A stretch of DNA of 64,000 nt from Liolophura sinensis. Taxonomy: Eukaryota > Mollusca > Polyplacophora > Chitonida > Chitonidae. The notes under the pieces were generated by a model. The model searched no databases. It worked only from the letters and a program-made list of their open reading frames with translations, and was not told the DNA's origin. Numbering within the stretch: position 1 is the stretch's first letter; each line of letters begins with the position of its first letter. Shown here in pieces: positions 12,245 to 50,410 of the stretch. The DNA is taken from positions 41,961,385 through 42,025,384 of the forward strand of contig NC_088295.1 of NCBI RefSeq assembly GCF_032854445.1. The letters are read 5' to 3'. The translations under genes were made by a program, and so were the position numbers.

Positions 12245-12511
12245 TTTATTTATTTGATTGGTGTTTTACGATGCACTCAACAATATTTCACTTATACGAC
12301 GGCGGCCAGCATTATGGTGGGAGGAAACCGGGCAGAGCCCGCGGGAAACCCACGACCATCTGCAGGTTGCTGCCAGACCTTCCCATGTACGGCCGAAGAG
12401 GAAGCCAGCATCAGCTGGACTTGATCTCACAGCAACAACATTAGTGCGATGCTCCTGGGTCATTACGCTGCGCTAGCGTGATAACCAACTGAGCCACGGA
12501 GGCCCCCAATT
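12245..12511 (-). repeat. Full-length V-SINE/RUDI-like SINE
   Basis: Very similar to the copy at 1712–1985 (head GGCCTCCGTGGCTCAGTTGG, B box, GTTTCCCGCGGGCTCTGCCC core, AAACACCAATCAAATAAATA tail). ACCTTATA flanks it at 12237–12244 and 12512–12519. Confidence 0.9.
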
Positions 12512-13388
12512 ACCTTATAAACATGTGGACTTGAAAGCCGTGGTTGAACCAGAAATAAGATGTTGGATGTCTTCCAAGACAACCCACAGCAGGAGACTTT
12601 GGTCTAAACTCTTATATGTGTTACAACTGTCTTCACAATAATCACACTTCAAAAACTTAAGTGCATATATCAAATAAAACATAATTAGATTTAGAATATA
12701 ATATATTCATTAACTTGCCTCACGGAACAGTTCATAACATATATTTCTCATCAAGTCTGAATACATGAACATACAGGTACATATACATTAAGGTACATTT
12801 TGTACATGTCAATGCCCTCAAGACTTGGACTTTAGCCCTAGATAACTCCTTTCAGTTGAATGTATATAATAATATACACCTGGACTGACACTACAAATAC
12901 TGAGCGCAGTGTTAAATTCACAAGCACATGATGATGAGAGTATTGACAGGCTAACTCTAGCTGCAACACTTTCTCAGTGAGAATTTCAACAGCTGTTTAT
13001 CATTGGAAAAGCTCTATCAGTGTGTCCCACATTTCCACAGCAGTTTTGGACTGGTCTATCCTTGTGACACCCAATTTAGGTCCCTGTGTCATGTCAATAT
13101 TTCATCTGTAGCAGACGTTCATATGTGGGGAAGCCTGGCCATGATGGTGCCAGTTTGTAATTAGTAACAGCTGCTATCTGCCAATGTGTGTTCATAATAC
13201 AACAATGAAATTAGGAAGCGCAAGCTTCAAGATGCATTTTCACAAACCACGACTATTACATACATGTGCTATCTGAACAATATGATCTAAATCACTTCTG
13301 CTTCTTGCAACAGGTGTTACAAGGGTAGAAAATGCAAAGCTACAGATTTTACAAACTATGATTCAGATACTACTCCTAAAAATAAAAG

Positions 13389-13576
13389 TGACCCAGGAGC
13401 CTCTCACCAATACGATAGCTGTGAGTTAGCCATACATGAAAAGATCTCTCAGCAACCTACTGATGGTTGTGGGTTGCCCCCGGGCTCTGCTCGGTATTCT
13501 CCTACCATAATGCTGGCCGCCATCATATAAGTGAAATATTCTTGAGTATGGTGTAAAACACCAATCAAATAAAAAC
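13389..13576 (+). repeat. V-SINE/RUDI-like SINE, internally deleted
   Basis: Starts at GTGACCCAGGAGCCTCTCAC inside the tRNA-like head, has a small deletion around the B box, and keeps the ATAATGCTGGCCGCCATCAT core and the AAAACACCAATCAAATAAAA tail. Confidence 0.85.
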
Positions 13577-14854
13577 AGATGATTTTTATAACAAGAATAC
13601 ATGTACACATTCAGAGATTGTACAATACTACTGTGAACAATTCTACCGCACTGTCACTTGCGGGCAACGTGCAAATTTACAAACATCAAGTATGTCACAC
13701 AGTAGGTTTACCTCCCTAAATAATATCAGTTCATGCTCTTCACTGCTATAAATAAAAAAAATTTGATTTTTTGTGTTGTTGGATTTGCTCCTATGATTTA
13801 TATAAAGGTGAACTATCAGAATTTCCTTCAGCGATAGAAGTGTTATTTAGCACAGTTTATAGATATCTCTTTTGTTTTTACATTTTTTGTGTTTTACAAC
13901 CAGATGCCAAGGCATTGAAAAAGAAACATTTGTTTCAATATGTTCCAAACTGAGCTCAGCGGTATGATGTCATAATACACGCACAGTAAACTTTTACATT
14001 TCTACGCCTGAACCTTGTTTCGTACTTCGTCAAATCCCGAGAATATGCACCATTCAAGGGATTTGACTTGGTATGAAAGAAAGTTCAGTGGCATCGGGTT
14101 ACACAACAAACACCGCCGTTAAACCTTTAAATCTAGACCCCACATTCAAGGGGTTTCATTAACTAGTACATGTACTTCCTATCTGAAGAATGCTGTATAC
14201 AGTGTATTAGAGTCTCTGTCTACATGTACATCATGTCCTGGTACCATATATACAGTAATACAAGGGATACACATAAACATTTAGACACTAAAATTGATCT
14301 TGAGTGTTTTATTCCAATGTTCCAGTTCTCTACAGTGGAGATACAAGGCATAATAGATCCACTGACTCACATTATGATTCAAATTTGCAGTTCAACAATC
14401 AAACAAATACAACAGAAACAATTGACAAAAAATGATTTTGAAAAAAAAAAAATTGGGAATTCAACTTTGAAACAAGTCTAAGATTGAATGTGCAGCTCTT
14501 CGTTCACGAAAATGGTCTTCAGAGTGAGTTGCCAAAGTACCAGCTAAGCCAAATGTTCTTCTGAGAGCTGTCTCTCAGAGATTTCTTCTTTTCAGTTGAA
14601 GAGTATTATTATCTTGAAATAACAAAGGAATGGAGTTAGGCCCATGGAAGGATTGCTAGGGTGGAGATTCATGAAATACAAGGTCTGAACAAAAGCATCT
14701 TTATAACAATCTGCAAATCACAAAAGTACCGGGACATGTTCTGGCCTGATATCTGAAAAACACATGCAGAATATAAAGAGACATGGCAGGTTACCATAAT
14801 GGTGAGATTTATCAGTCATTTTAGAAATTAAAATGGAATCTCAATTTTTTCAGT

Positions 14855-15005
14855 CATGTGACGACGATAAGTCATTTGATGTGTGTAAATATACTGTGTC
14901 TTCTTGTGGAAGAGTGAGTCCGTGAAACGAAAGTGCTCCCACCACTGAAGAATCATGCCGATGACACAAGACATGACACCCTACCCAGTCACAGGTGGTG
15001 GGGTG
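14855..15005 (-). repeat. SINE family 3 fragment
   Basis: CAGTCATGTGACGACGATAA, ACTGTGTCTTCTTGTGGAAG and ACATGACACCCTACCCAGTC match, in order, the minus-oriented copy at 57868–58150. Confidence 0.75.
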
Positions 15006-15348
15006 CTAAGAAAACTGTGTTCATAAGTCAATGCAAAAGTTTTTCCATTATTAAGCTCATTCAACCACGTAAGATAAAGATTTAATATCAATTAAATTGT
15101 TTACTGAAATACCAGGAAGAAAGGCCAAAATAAATCCCATCACAACCACTATTAGCAGTAACTAAAATTCAAAACAACTCTGAAGACCATGCTATGACAA
15201 AACTGCCCTTTCCAGATGAGCAAGGACATGAATATAAATTTTCAACAAGTCAGCACTTTAACCAGAAACAGTGATTGTTGACAGGCTGTGTAAATAAACA
15301 CTGACAGAGTAGGATAGCCGAGGAATTGTCAAATGTGACAAGGTGTTA

Positions 15349-15902
15349 GCCCTGGATGATAATGCTCGTAGAGCTTCATGTAATCATGGATCAGCCCCCT
15401 TCAGCCCAGTAGGATGAACTGTAAAATTTCGCAAAATAGCCGATTACTAACCTAGCATGCCCATCCAGCCAATCCTTTACAATACTTTGGGTCCTAGGGC
15501 ACCTGACTGTTAAAATCCTGAGATGTCCATCATCCCAAAGGTAAATATCCATCCATATTTATTAAATTCCTTGTCCGCTGACTGCTCATTTACGAAATGG
15601 CCTCCATCTACACAGTGTGCATGTGTTGTCAGGCAGCTGGATGTGATTATATATTAAGTATGGTACGAGGTGACTATGGTATGAGGTAATATTGGACGAA
15701 GTTACTTGGGTACGAAGTGACATGAACAACATCTGGGGATTTTAACAGTTAGGGCCCTAAGTATTGTAAAGGAGTGGCTGAATGGGCGTGGTAGGTCAGT
15801 TATCCACTGTTTTCCGAAATTTTACAATTCATCCTACCCGGCTAAAGAGAACTGATCCATGACTGCGCAAAGCTCTACGAGCGTTGTCATCCAGAGCCAA
15901 GA
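15349..15902. mobile_element. Non-autonomous Mutator-like fold-back element
   Basis: Two arms of about 175–180 bp (about 15349–15527 and 15727–15898) are reverse complements of each other, with mismatches and one gap of about 8 bases. Shared blocks include CTGGATGA, GCTCGTAGAGCTT, TCATGGATCAG, GTAGGATGAA, TGTAAAATTTCG, CCTTTACAATACTT and ACTGTTAAAATCC. The unique centre is about 200 bp with no open frame of note. AAGGTGTTA is directly repeated at 15340–15348 and 15903–15911, a 9-bp target duplication. Long terminal inverted repeats with 9-bp duplications are typical of MULEs. No transposase is present, so it would depend on one supplied elsewhere. The superfamily is inferred. Confidence 0.82.
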
Positions 15903-15911
15903 AAGGTGTTA

Positions 15912-16906
15912 TCTTCATTACTGTCGTACGAACTGTTGTCAACACACAGACCCGTACATGTAAAAATTACCAATAGTACTTTTGCGATCAACATGACAAA
16001 CCTGAAACCATGAAGCGCTATATAGGCCTAATGCCTAATGCAAATGTATTTTTATCAATTTAATGTTGTTGTTGTAACCATAATTTGCAGCAAACAAAAA
16101 GTACGGCTATAAACCAGCCACAAATGGCGACTGCAGGGTGATTCGGATACCAGGAACGATTACATAAGTAAATGACAAAAAGAAGACTTGCCTAACGTCC
16201 ATGAATATCTTAGAACAGGTGTCATTGGATGTGACAGAAATTTCCTAACTCCTCCTCGTTCCTGTTTAGGTTGTCAGAAAATAATGAATGTGACCAATCA
16301 AGATTTGTTCTTCTACTCAGCGGTTATTGAACACAAAGGACATTTTAAAAAATATGAATTTTATTTATAGGTTTTTTCTGAACCATATCCAGGTAAAATA
16401 AACATTTATTTATGAATGTTTTTGTCAAATCACACCTTTTATATTCATTCGGTGCAAAACATGATGCAAAAACACATTCTCCAATAAGGGCTTACACGCC
16501 CTACCTCTGTTAACAGCCAAATTCTTTTTTCATTCATTAACTTCCACAGGTACCTATTTCTAAGAATATATCACCCATTAAAATAAATTTCATAAGGTTT
16601 ATATCGATTAAATGAAATGATTTAAGGTAATAAAGGCTGGTTGATTAAGACCAGTGAATACCTTTGAAAGCAGAGTTTTTATGGGAAGGAGTTTTCGCTG
16701 AAAGCAGTTTGTAAGTGATCAACCGGAAGTGCTGATCTGTAGTTCCCGTCATGTTTCTGTTCTAGAGAAAAAAAACAATGTTACAGAATGGCGGAACTTG
16801 TTGATAAGTTTATTTGTTCCACACACCTTTTGTTCAGCTGAGAAGTTACTCGTTGATGTACGACATATGGATGGATTTATTGCTTAATTACCTGTGAACC
16901 AAGACA
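15912..16906 (+). promoter_or_regulatory. Probable ERN1 promoter and 5' UTR region
   Basis: The kilobase before the ERN1 start codon. It contains ATGGCG-type contexts at about 16125 and 16790 and no repeat of the families seen elsewhere. The transcription start cannot be placed by eye, and the divergent TEX2 promoter could also lie here. There is no clear TATA box at a fixed distance. Confidence 0.35.
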
Positions 16907-43522
<26,616 letters not shown>

Positions 43523-46500
43523 CGGGCAGAGAAGACTGCAACATCAGATGTACTGGTGTATACTAAACCATAACTTAATACCACTCAGTGGGAATCTTCA
43601 CAGTCGTGCAGACACAGAAGTGGATTGGAAAGCAAGGTTTTAATATTTCTTCATGGATATTTGCAGAGATGTGTGACAGAATGAGTGAACATGACATCAT
43701 AGGATCTTTTAGATGCTTCAGTTAAACTGCCACAGGATGTGTAAATATTGTTCCATGGATTTTCTCAAGTTGTGTTTCAAGATGGCTGAACTTTATTTCA
43801 CAGATTTTGCACACAAGAAAGTGAAATATGTGACAAGTTGTGTAAATATTACTTCATGGACATTTGCTGAATCTTACAGACTCAGCAGTGATGTATGGCA
43901 AGGTGTTTATATGATTAACACTCTAATAATGAAGATGTGCAGTAGGTCTTTTTTCTCATTTGTTATCAAATTACTTCTGTTGTGAAACAAATTGTGGTCG
44001 CTGATTTTCTCCAAGATGTGGCATACAGCTCTGTATGCTGGGATACTTTTGAAACAACGTGAAGAAAAGACCAGCTCAATATACTAAGAGGTCTGTTAAA
44101 AGGTTAATTTTGGAAAGTACTCTAACCTACCTGCAACGTCTGTATGCTGGTGCCCCTGGTGAGAAGTGCTTTTTGTTTTTAATTCACTGAACTGAACAAA
44201 CCATTTCACGACTATAACTCACCGACTTATAACTTCAGCTATGCACACTTTTAGTATGTAGCTCGGAGAAGTGCTCCAAAACATGTCTACTTCATGTTTG
44301 ATCTGAAAAAAAAAGGGAATTGGTTTGTGGAACTTTTTGCAGTGAAGCAGTTATACACTGCTACATTGGTGTTGCCGCTGGTGTTAACATTAAACATGAT
44401 TTTGTACCTCTTTTATAATATAGGTTCCAATGGCTTGGGGGTGGGGGTGGGATGGGGGTTTCAATGCATGACATGCTGAATACCCAGGTTTGTCACATAG
44501 CTATCTCCAGCTGGTTTCCAGCGGAGTTAAAAATGAAATAGCCAACAAATCTTTAGGATATTTACAACATTGAATAAGTACATGTTACAGATTTATGTAA
44601 GGGTTATCTTTTTTAATTTCTCTTTAAACTTTTGGGCAAGAAATCTGTGAGTTTTGATAAATATTGCCCGGAATTTTATTTTTTTGCGTGTGTCAACAAT
44701 GCACAATAAGTACAATTTTTTTTGATCCCTTTTAGTAAAGCTTAGTCAGAAATTTTAGTGTGGACATCTAGTACATGCATTTATTAACCTTGTGGAGCAG
44801 GAACTGGAAAAAGATGAAACTGTGTCTGATTAATGCATACAGGTATTTTGTCATAGTACATTAATAACATCACAGCCATGAGTTCAGTAGTTCTAAGATT
44901 TACCTGAGTGAAAGGGCTCTGTTTGTCACTATGGCCATGAACATCCTAGTTTTTTTAGACATATCTTTGAGGGGTAAAATGACGTGTTAGTGATTTCATT
45001 TCAATTCATTTGCATTGAATCATGAAAAATTATGATATCATGTCATATATTTGACATGTATCAAGCTGCTCTGTAATAGCTGATTTTCCCATCAAAGCAA
45101 GAACCAAGTTTAAATGTTCGACACAGTTTGGTGCATTTTTTTTTTTCATTATTATTTTGTTTACATTTTGCCATTCCTGTAGTATGTGTTATGTTTTTGG
45201 TGTCACGTGAAAGTATATGTAAAGTATGGTGATTGATATGTTAAAACATGACAGTGTACAGATTTAATATGTTATCCTATATAAATAATGTAATTATTTA
45301 TTCCCAGATGGAAATTTAACAATGTGAGATAAGATTTTATTATTATATGTTGGAAATGTTAGTATGAATGTTATGAATAATGAACCATCTTTCTGTAAAT
45401 TATAAGAAGATAATTTGTATGTTTATGTATGTACGAAGATGTAGACTCATATAGTATTTGTTGATTAACAAAGCTGTTATGCAAGAGTCTATGGATTATG
45501 TGCCTTACCTAATTACTTGTGCAAAATACACAAAGAAATAGAACTGGGGCCACTAAAATAAGATTTCATAAACCACTGTCTCAATAGTTTCTTTTGCTTG
45601 ACTTTCATATAACTCGTACTTACATGTACCTTGATTGTCTTTTCTATCACAACTTAAAAATCTCTTGAGCAGATCATGAACAGAACTTTGTGAAAGTTTT
45701 TTAGACTGCAATTTCTTGCAATACATATATACAAAACAAGTCATTTTTGGTCCTGCTCATGCAGTGTTCATGCACTATATAGGTACATAATTTGTAATGT
45801 TTCATCATGCCTGTTTACTTGTCATTATTTCAGACTGCTGAGCAGATCTGCCACTCATACATTTGCAACTCAACAGTGCAAGGAGCAAAATTATATGGCA
45901 ATCTCATTCTGGTGGTGCTCTCTTTATTTATTAATCAAGCACAGTTTTCTGTCCATGTCAAATGCTGTTATGAATTCTTGTAAAGAGAGTGACTTCAAGC
46001 AATGCTAAAAATAAGTACAGGAGAACTGCATGGGCCAGTTCCACAAACCCAGTTGTGGAATTTTTTTTAAATGAAACTTTGATATGTGATTTCAGCTCTT
46101 ATTTTTGGACATTTTTGACCTTTTGTAATACAAACCTGAAGGTTTTACATTTTGACAGAAATGGCATTGTGGAATCGACCCTGATTCTCACAGAAATATA
46201 GTTTTTGTTTTGTAATTAAGGATTTGATGTTTTTAGTCTGTTCATTACTTTTACCACCACTCCTGTCTTTTATGAAGCGTTCTGACTGTGTTGTTTCTAA
46301 TGTATGTGTCATGAATGTAGTTTTCATTTTACTCACGTCAGAAACTATGAAAAATTTGAAAACTTTAGTCCTTGGTGTTTTATCAAAGATGTTTTATAGT
46401 TGTTGAAGCTCAATTTGATCTCCAGTTGTCTAAAAAAAAAAAAATTATAAATGTGAAAGCTGTTTCTGATTTTATGTTTTTTTTTTTGTTTTGTTTTTTT

Positions 46501-47000
46501 TTTTGTACACTGTAAATTTACACAACATATGACTTATCTTAAATATTATACAGTGTACATACTATGAATACTTCAAGGATCAAGGATTCAAACAGTTGGA
46601 CTTGCAGACAAATACCTGTATATTTAGGTACATATAAATATAGGTAAGTCCTGTTTCACACCCCATGCATGTACATTTATTTTAACTGCACTTTTTTGAA
46701 ATGCATTTAAGAAGAATTAAGGGTGGAAAGATGGAAAATGTTGCTTTTGATCACTTTACAAAGGCACAATGTTGCAAACTGTTTAATACATCATAATGTG
46801 TATCATGCATGCATGTGAACTGAAGTCATATGTGAATATTGTTAAAATGTTTATATTATATATAAAATACAACTACTACCAACAAATTTGTCGTGGGCCC
46901 ATTTTTTCATCCATTGTCATTGTAACCATGATTAACCCAGGAAATTACAGTTTATCTCAGTATATTGTTTAAACAATAAAACTCATTGTCTGAAAAACAA
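43523..47000 (+). other. Probable ERN1 3' UTR (about 3.4 kb)
   Basis: T-rich, repeat-poor stretch after the stop codon, ending near the canonical AATAAA at 46975–46980. I see no coding exon or SINE inside it. A shorter UTR is possible. Confidence 0.5.
46975..46980 (+). terminator. Candidate ERN1 polyadenylation signal
   Basis: AATAAA followed by ACTCATTGTCTG; the clearest canonical signal downstream of the ERN1 stop. Confidence 0.45.
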
Positions 47001-48049
47001 CATGTGTTATCTTATAATCACCTGAGCAGAACGGCTGAGCATGCATTTCCAGATATGATAGCAAGACCCTGAGTCAGATCCATCACCATAAACTGTCAGC
47101 CACTGTTTCCCTGAAACTGGAAACAGTGTTGTTTCCCTGGTCTAGATTTTACATTTATCTCTGAGAGAACCTTGAGAGAGAACCTTATCTCTGTGAACCT
47201 TTCATTGGGCATATTGTATGACATACAATCTATAGGTGCATGGGTATTTTTAATATTTTTTCCTCAGTTTGAAGTCGAAAAAAAAAATGAAATTTCCACA
47301 TAATATCAGCACTTATTTTCTAAATGCCCTTGATGAAGAATTATTGTTATTAGCCAATTAATTAGGTCTATTAACTTTAACTGAAGGAAGACATTTGCTG
47401 TTATCTTTGACTAAATATAAAGTGCATAATTGTGTTAGGAACCACTGACAAGCCAATCGGAGCTGTTGTCCCGTCTGTCTATTCAAAGCTGCGTTAAAGA
47501 CCCTGCTTTATAACTTGCTTAAGCTGCATCAATTTGACGTGTAGCAAAGATTTTTGCTGTTAGGGTATTCTAAATGGTTAGAGCTGTGTTAAGAAAAACA
47601 GAAAGAAAAAAAAAAACAACAGTATTTGGACCAGTGAGATGACGCGTTCGATTCCTGCTGCTGAACAGTGGTCGCTCCACTCTCGTAAAAGGTTTTGAGA
47701 AATTACGTACGATAGACGAGTAAATGTGTACGTATAGACCTACAGGTAGGTGCAGTTGTTTCATATTGGAGCTGTCTGCCTTCTGCTGACCCAATATAAG
47801 CGGAGCCCAACCCTGTCGTTTTTTATATGTAACAAAATAGGCTTATGTAAATTGCATATGGCAGTTCATCAGCCAGGTTCGGAAAGTGTATCTGTAGGTC
47901 TCAGTATAGGGATGGAAGAGCGCGTGTCTTATTAACCATGTTCAGATATGTTTTAAACTTTGTTGTCAAATTTCGTTGTAATGCGTATCAAGTGAAACTC
48001 TACTGCAGACCACATGTTAGATAACATATTTCGGTGAAAGTGCCTCCAG
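47001..48049. other. Intergenic, no feature recognised
   Basis: AT-rich spacer between the likely ERN1 end and a GC-richer promoter-like segment. Short open frames have no support. Confidence 0.4.
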
Positions 48050-48233
48050 CCGCTGAGACCGATACGGTTAGACTTTTTAAGGTCGCCACGTCCTTCGATC
48101 TTGTTATGACGTCTCGAGGTTTGTTAAACATGGCGGTGAGCTGAGGACTATCGTCCCAAAGCCTACACTAGCGCAAGACATCAATTACACTGTAGGTGTG
48201 TGTTGTAAGTCACATTGGGAGAAATTCTGAACA
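48050..48233 (+). promoter_or_regulatory. Promoter-like segment
   Basis: Comparatively CpG-bearing sequence with ATGACGTC (CRE-like palindrome variant) at about 48106 and AAACATGGCGG (YY1-like initiator context) at about 48128, just ahead of a start-codon exon with a strong donor. Promoter function is inferred. Confidence 0.35.
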
Positions 48234-48310
48234 ATGTCCGTGAAAATGAAACCGATGGACGGTATAGAAATCCGTGTTGTCAGTGTCCGGCCGAACACAA
48301 GCCCGTACAC
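48234..48310 (+). CDS. Orphan first-exon candidate
   Basis: ATG at 48234 (context ACAATGT) opens MSVKMKPMDGIEIRVVSVRP then NTSPYT, and ends in a strong donor AC|GTGAGT (48310/48311). I do not recognise it. Spliced to the next good acceptor (50358) the frame stops after about nine codons (LVKIPQRIF), before the ATG at 50411. In that case it would be an upstream open reading frame in the leader of the DUF3472 gene. It may instead start a different transcript. Confidence 0.3.
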
Positions 48311-48699
48311 GTGAGTGTGGCCTACGTGTATTTGGGTCAGTTGTATGGTAGTGGGTATGAATAGGCTCTTGTGTACGTCAGTCTGTTCAGTAAAAATGTC
48401 AGCTTATGTTCCTGATATTCCAGTTTGTGAGATACCACGCAGCTGATACATCCTTATACGCAAGCCAATAAGCCTGCGTGTTAAGAGTGTTCTGATGTGG
48501 CATTTGTCAGAAAATGTGCGTACATGTATCTGTATTTGACTATATCTTTGTCTCTATTTCACACAGCACAACAAACAACCCATCAAAATACTCCCCATCA
48601 AAAAATAGAGAGTACAGATCATATCAAGACTATACACTGATTAAATCCTCTCTAATTATACGGCATTATCTTGCAAGGCAAAGGCATCATGGACAAACA

Positions 48700-48871
48700 G
48701 CTCATGCTGGCTTCCATTCCGGCCGTAAGTGGGAAGGGCTTCCAGCAACCTGCAGATGATCGTGGGTTTTTCCCGGGTTCTGCCCCGTTTCCTCCCACCA
48801 TAATGCTGGCCGCCGTCGTATAAGTGAAATATGCTTGAGTACGGCGTAAAACACCAATCAAATAAATAAAT
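48700..48871 (+). repeat. V-SINE/RUDI-like SINE, 5'-truncated
   Basis: CAGCTCATGCTGGCTTCCAT onward, the CATAATGCTGGCCGCCGTCG core and the AACACCAATCAAATAAATAA tail. Confidence 0.88.
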
Positions 48872-49004
48872 CATCATGGACAAGAATGAGCAGAACTTTC
48901 TAAATTTTAAATCTAATGACGCAGATTATGACACAAACAAATCTGACATCAGGAAACCCTTAATTCCCGTCTTCAATCAGTATATGCATGTTGCATGTAA
49001 ACAC

Positions 49005-49196
49005 AGAGCATCCGTGGCCGAAGGGGATGCTGTCTTCCTCTCCGGTCGTGCGTGGGAAAGTCTGATAGCAACCTGCGGATGGTTGTGGATTTCCCTCGTG
49101 CTCAGCCAGGTTTTCTCCCATCACAAAACTGGTCGATGTCGTAGAAGTGAAATATTCCTGAGTACCGCATAAAACACCAATCAAAATAAATAAATC
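49005..49196 (+). repeat. V-SINE/RUDI-like SINE, partial head
   Basis: GCATCCGTGGCCGAAGG head remnant, GAAAGTCTGATAGCAACCTG core and AAAACACCAATCAAAATAAA tail. Confidence 0.85.
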
Positions 49197-49221
49197 TGAT
49201 GCTTCTGTATGCTGAGTGAGA

Positions 49222-49304
49222 GATCCTCCTAACATAATACTGGCCGCCATCGGAGAAGTGAAATATTCTTGATTTACGGCGTAAAACATCAATCAAATAA
49301 ATGA
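49222..49304 (+). repeat. V-SINE 3' fragment
   Basis: TAATACTGGCCGCCATCGGA and GGCGTAAAACATCAATCAAA. Third consecutive V-SINE in the same direction within 600 bp. Confidence 0.8.
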
Positions 49305-50357
49305 ATACATGTAAATATGTATGTGGAAAGTATGTGTATTGCCGTTGGCTTGCACTACACATATATTTATGAGCATATATGCCGAGGAAAACGTCCTAAG
49401 ACACAAGCCCACCCAGTGCTAAGTTAAACTCAGTCTACTTATCCATTACAGTGTCACAGGAAGTAATCGATCGTGTACTCGAGTCAAGGTCATACCTCCT
49501 GCTCTTGCGACTCCGAAAACTTTCCTGGGCGTTTCCGGGGACCTAAAGTGTGTCATGCTTATTTGGATATATAAAATATTCTTGATCATGTTTACAAGAG
49601 ACCAAAGAAAAAGAAGAGCAATTATTCAAACAGATGTACTTTACTGATATGTTTGACTTTTATTCAAGGTCATACTTTTTAATTCGTACTATAGCATCTA
49701 TGTATAAATGTGGAGGAAACCTGAGTGCCCAGAGGTTACCATAAACCTGTGGTGAAAGGCACAAAATCTCCGACAATCTTCATGCAAGACCACACAATAA
49801 TGTGCCAACGAAAATTTTCTGCCCAACGACTGAACCAACGACTCCTGCTACCTAGCGATTAAAAGAAAGCAGAGCTGTAAAGATTATGTTGTTGCTCTTG
49901 TTGTTTTTAGTTGCTGCTACGACGTCATTTTACTGATGAGAATCTTCATTTTAGAAAGAACACCTGAGAGAGGTGTGAACGACAAACTATTACAGAAATT
50001 CTTATTCCAGAGGGATTTCTTTGTGCGCGCGCTGGTCGAATGATGCCAATACTAGCTGTCACGAGTTCGAATCCTGGTCTCGCTGAGTTGGCGGTGTGGT
50101 AGTTTCTTAATGTATGGACTCCTTTCGGCTTCTTCTACACATTCACCGACTGCACGACAGCAACACAATAAATAACTTCGACAAATGATCAAGAGTCTTT
50201 CTGAAATGCGTATGTGACCGCCGGTAACCTTATTTGCCTAGTTTTATATATATAAAAAAATGTTCCCAATACATACTGAACATTTTATATTGTATACGTG
50301 TGCATGCTTGCGTGTGTCTAACAGTATAGCCACTGTGTTCTATTTTGTATCTTTCAG
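49305..50357. other. Spacer / probable 5' intron of the first DUF3472 gene
   Basis: No coding signal. A weak family-4-like block is at about 49700–49800. It ends in a good acceptor, TATCTTTCAG, at 50357. Confidence 0.4.
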
Positions 50358-50410
50358 ACTTGTGAAGATTCCCCAAAGAATCTTTTGAAAGACCAAGTTT
50401 CTCTTTAGCT
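50358..50410 (+). other. 5' UTR exon part of DUF3472 gene A
   Basis: Between the acceptor CTTTCAG and the ATG at 50411 there are 53 bases with no in-frame start, showing that the leader of an otherwise intronless coding region is probably spliced. Confidence 0.45.

Larger units (their letters stand above)
12520..15339. other. Intergenic/5'-intron DNA with SINE fragments
   Basis: AT-rich. It contains a V-SINE at 13389–13576 and a family-3 SINE part at 14855–15005. An open frame at 14170–14481 has no domain and no splice context, so I do not call it a gene. Confidence 0.5.

Noticed and set aside
14170-14481. 103-codon open frame in intergenic DNA
   Set aside because: No domain, A-rich end and no regulatory or splice context.
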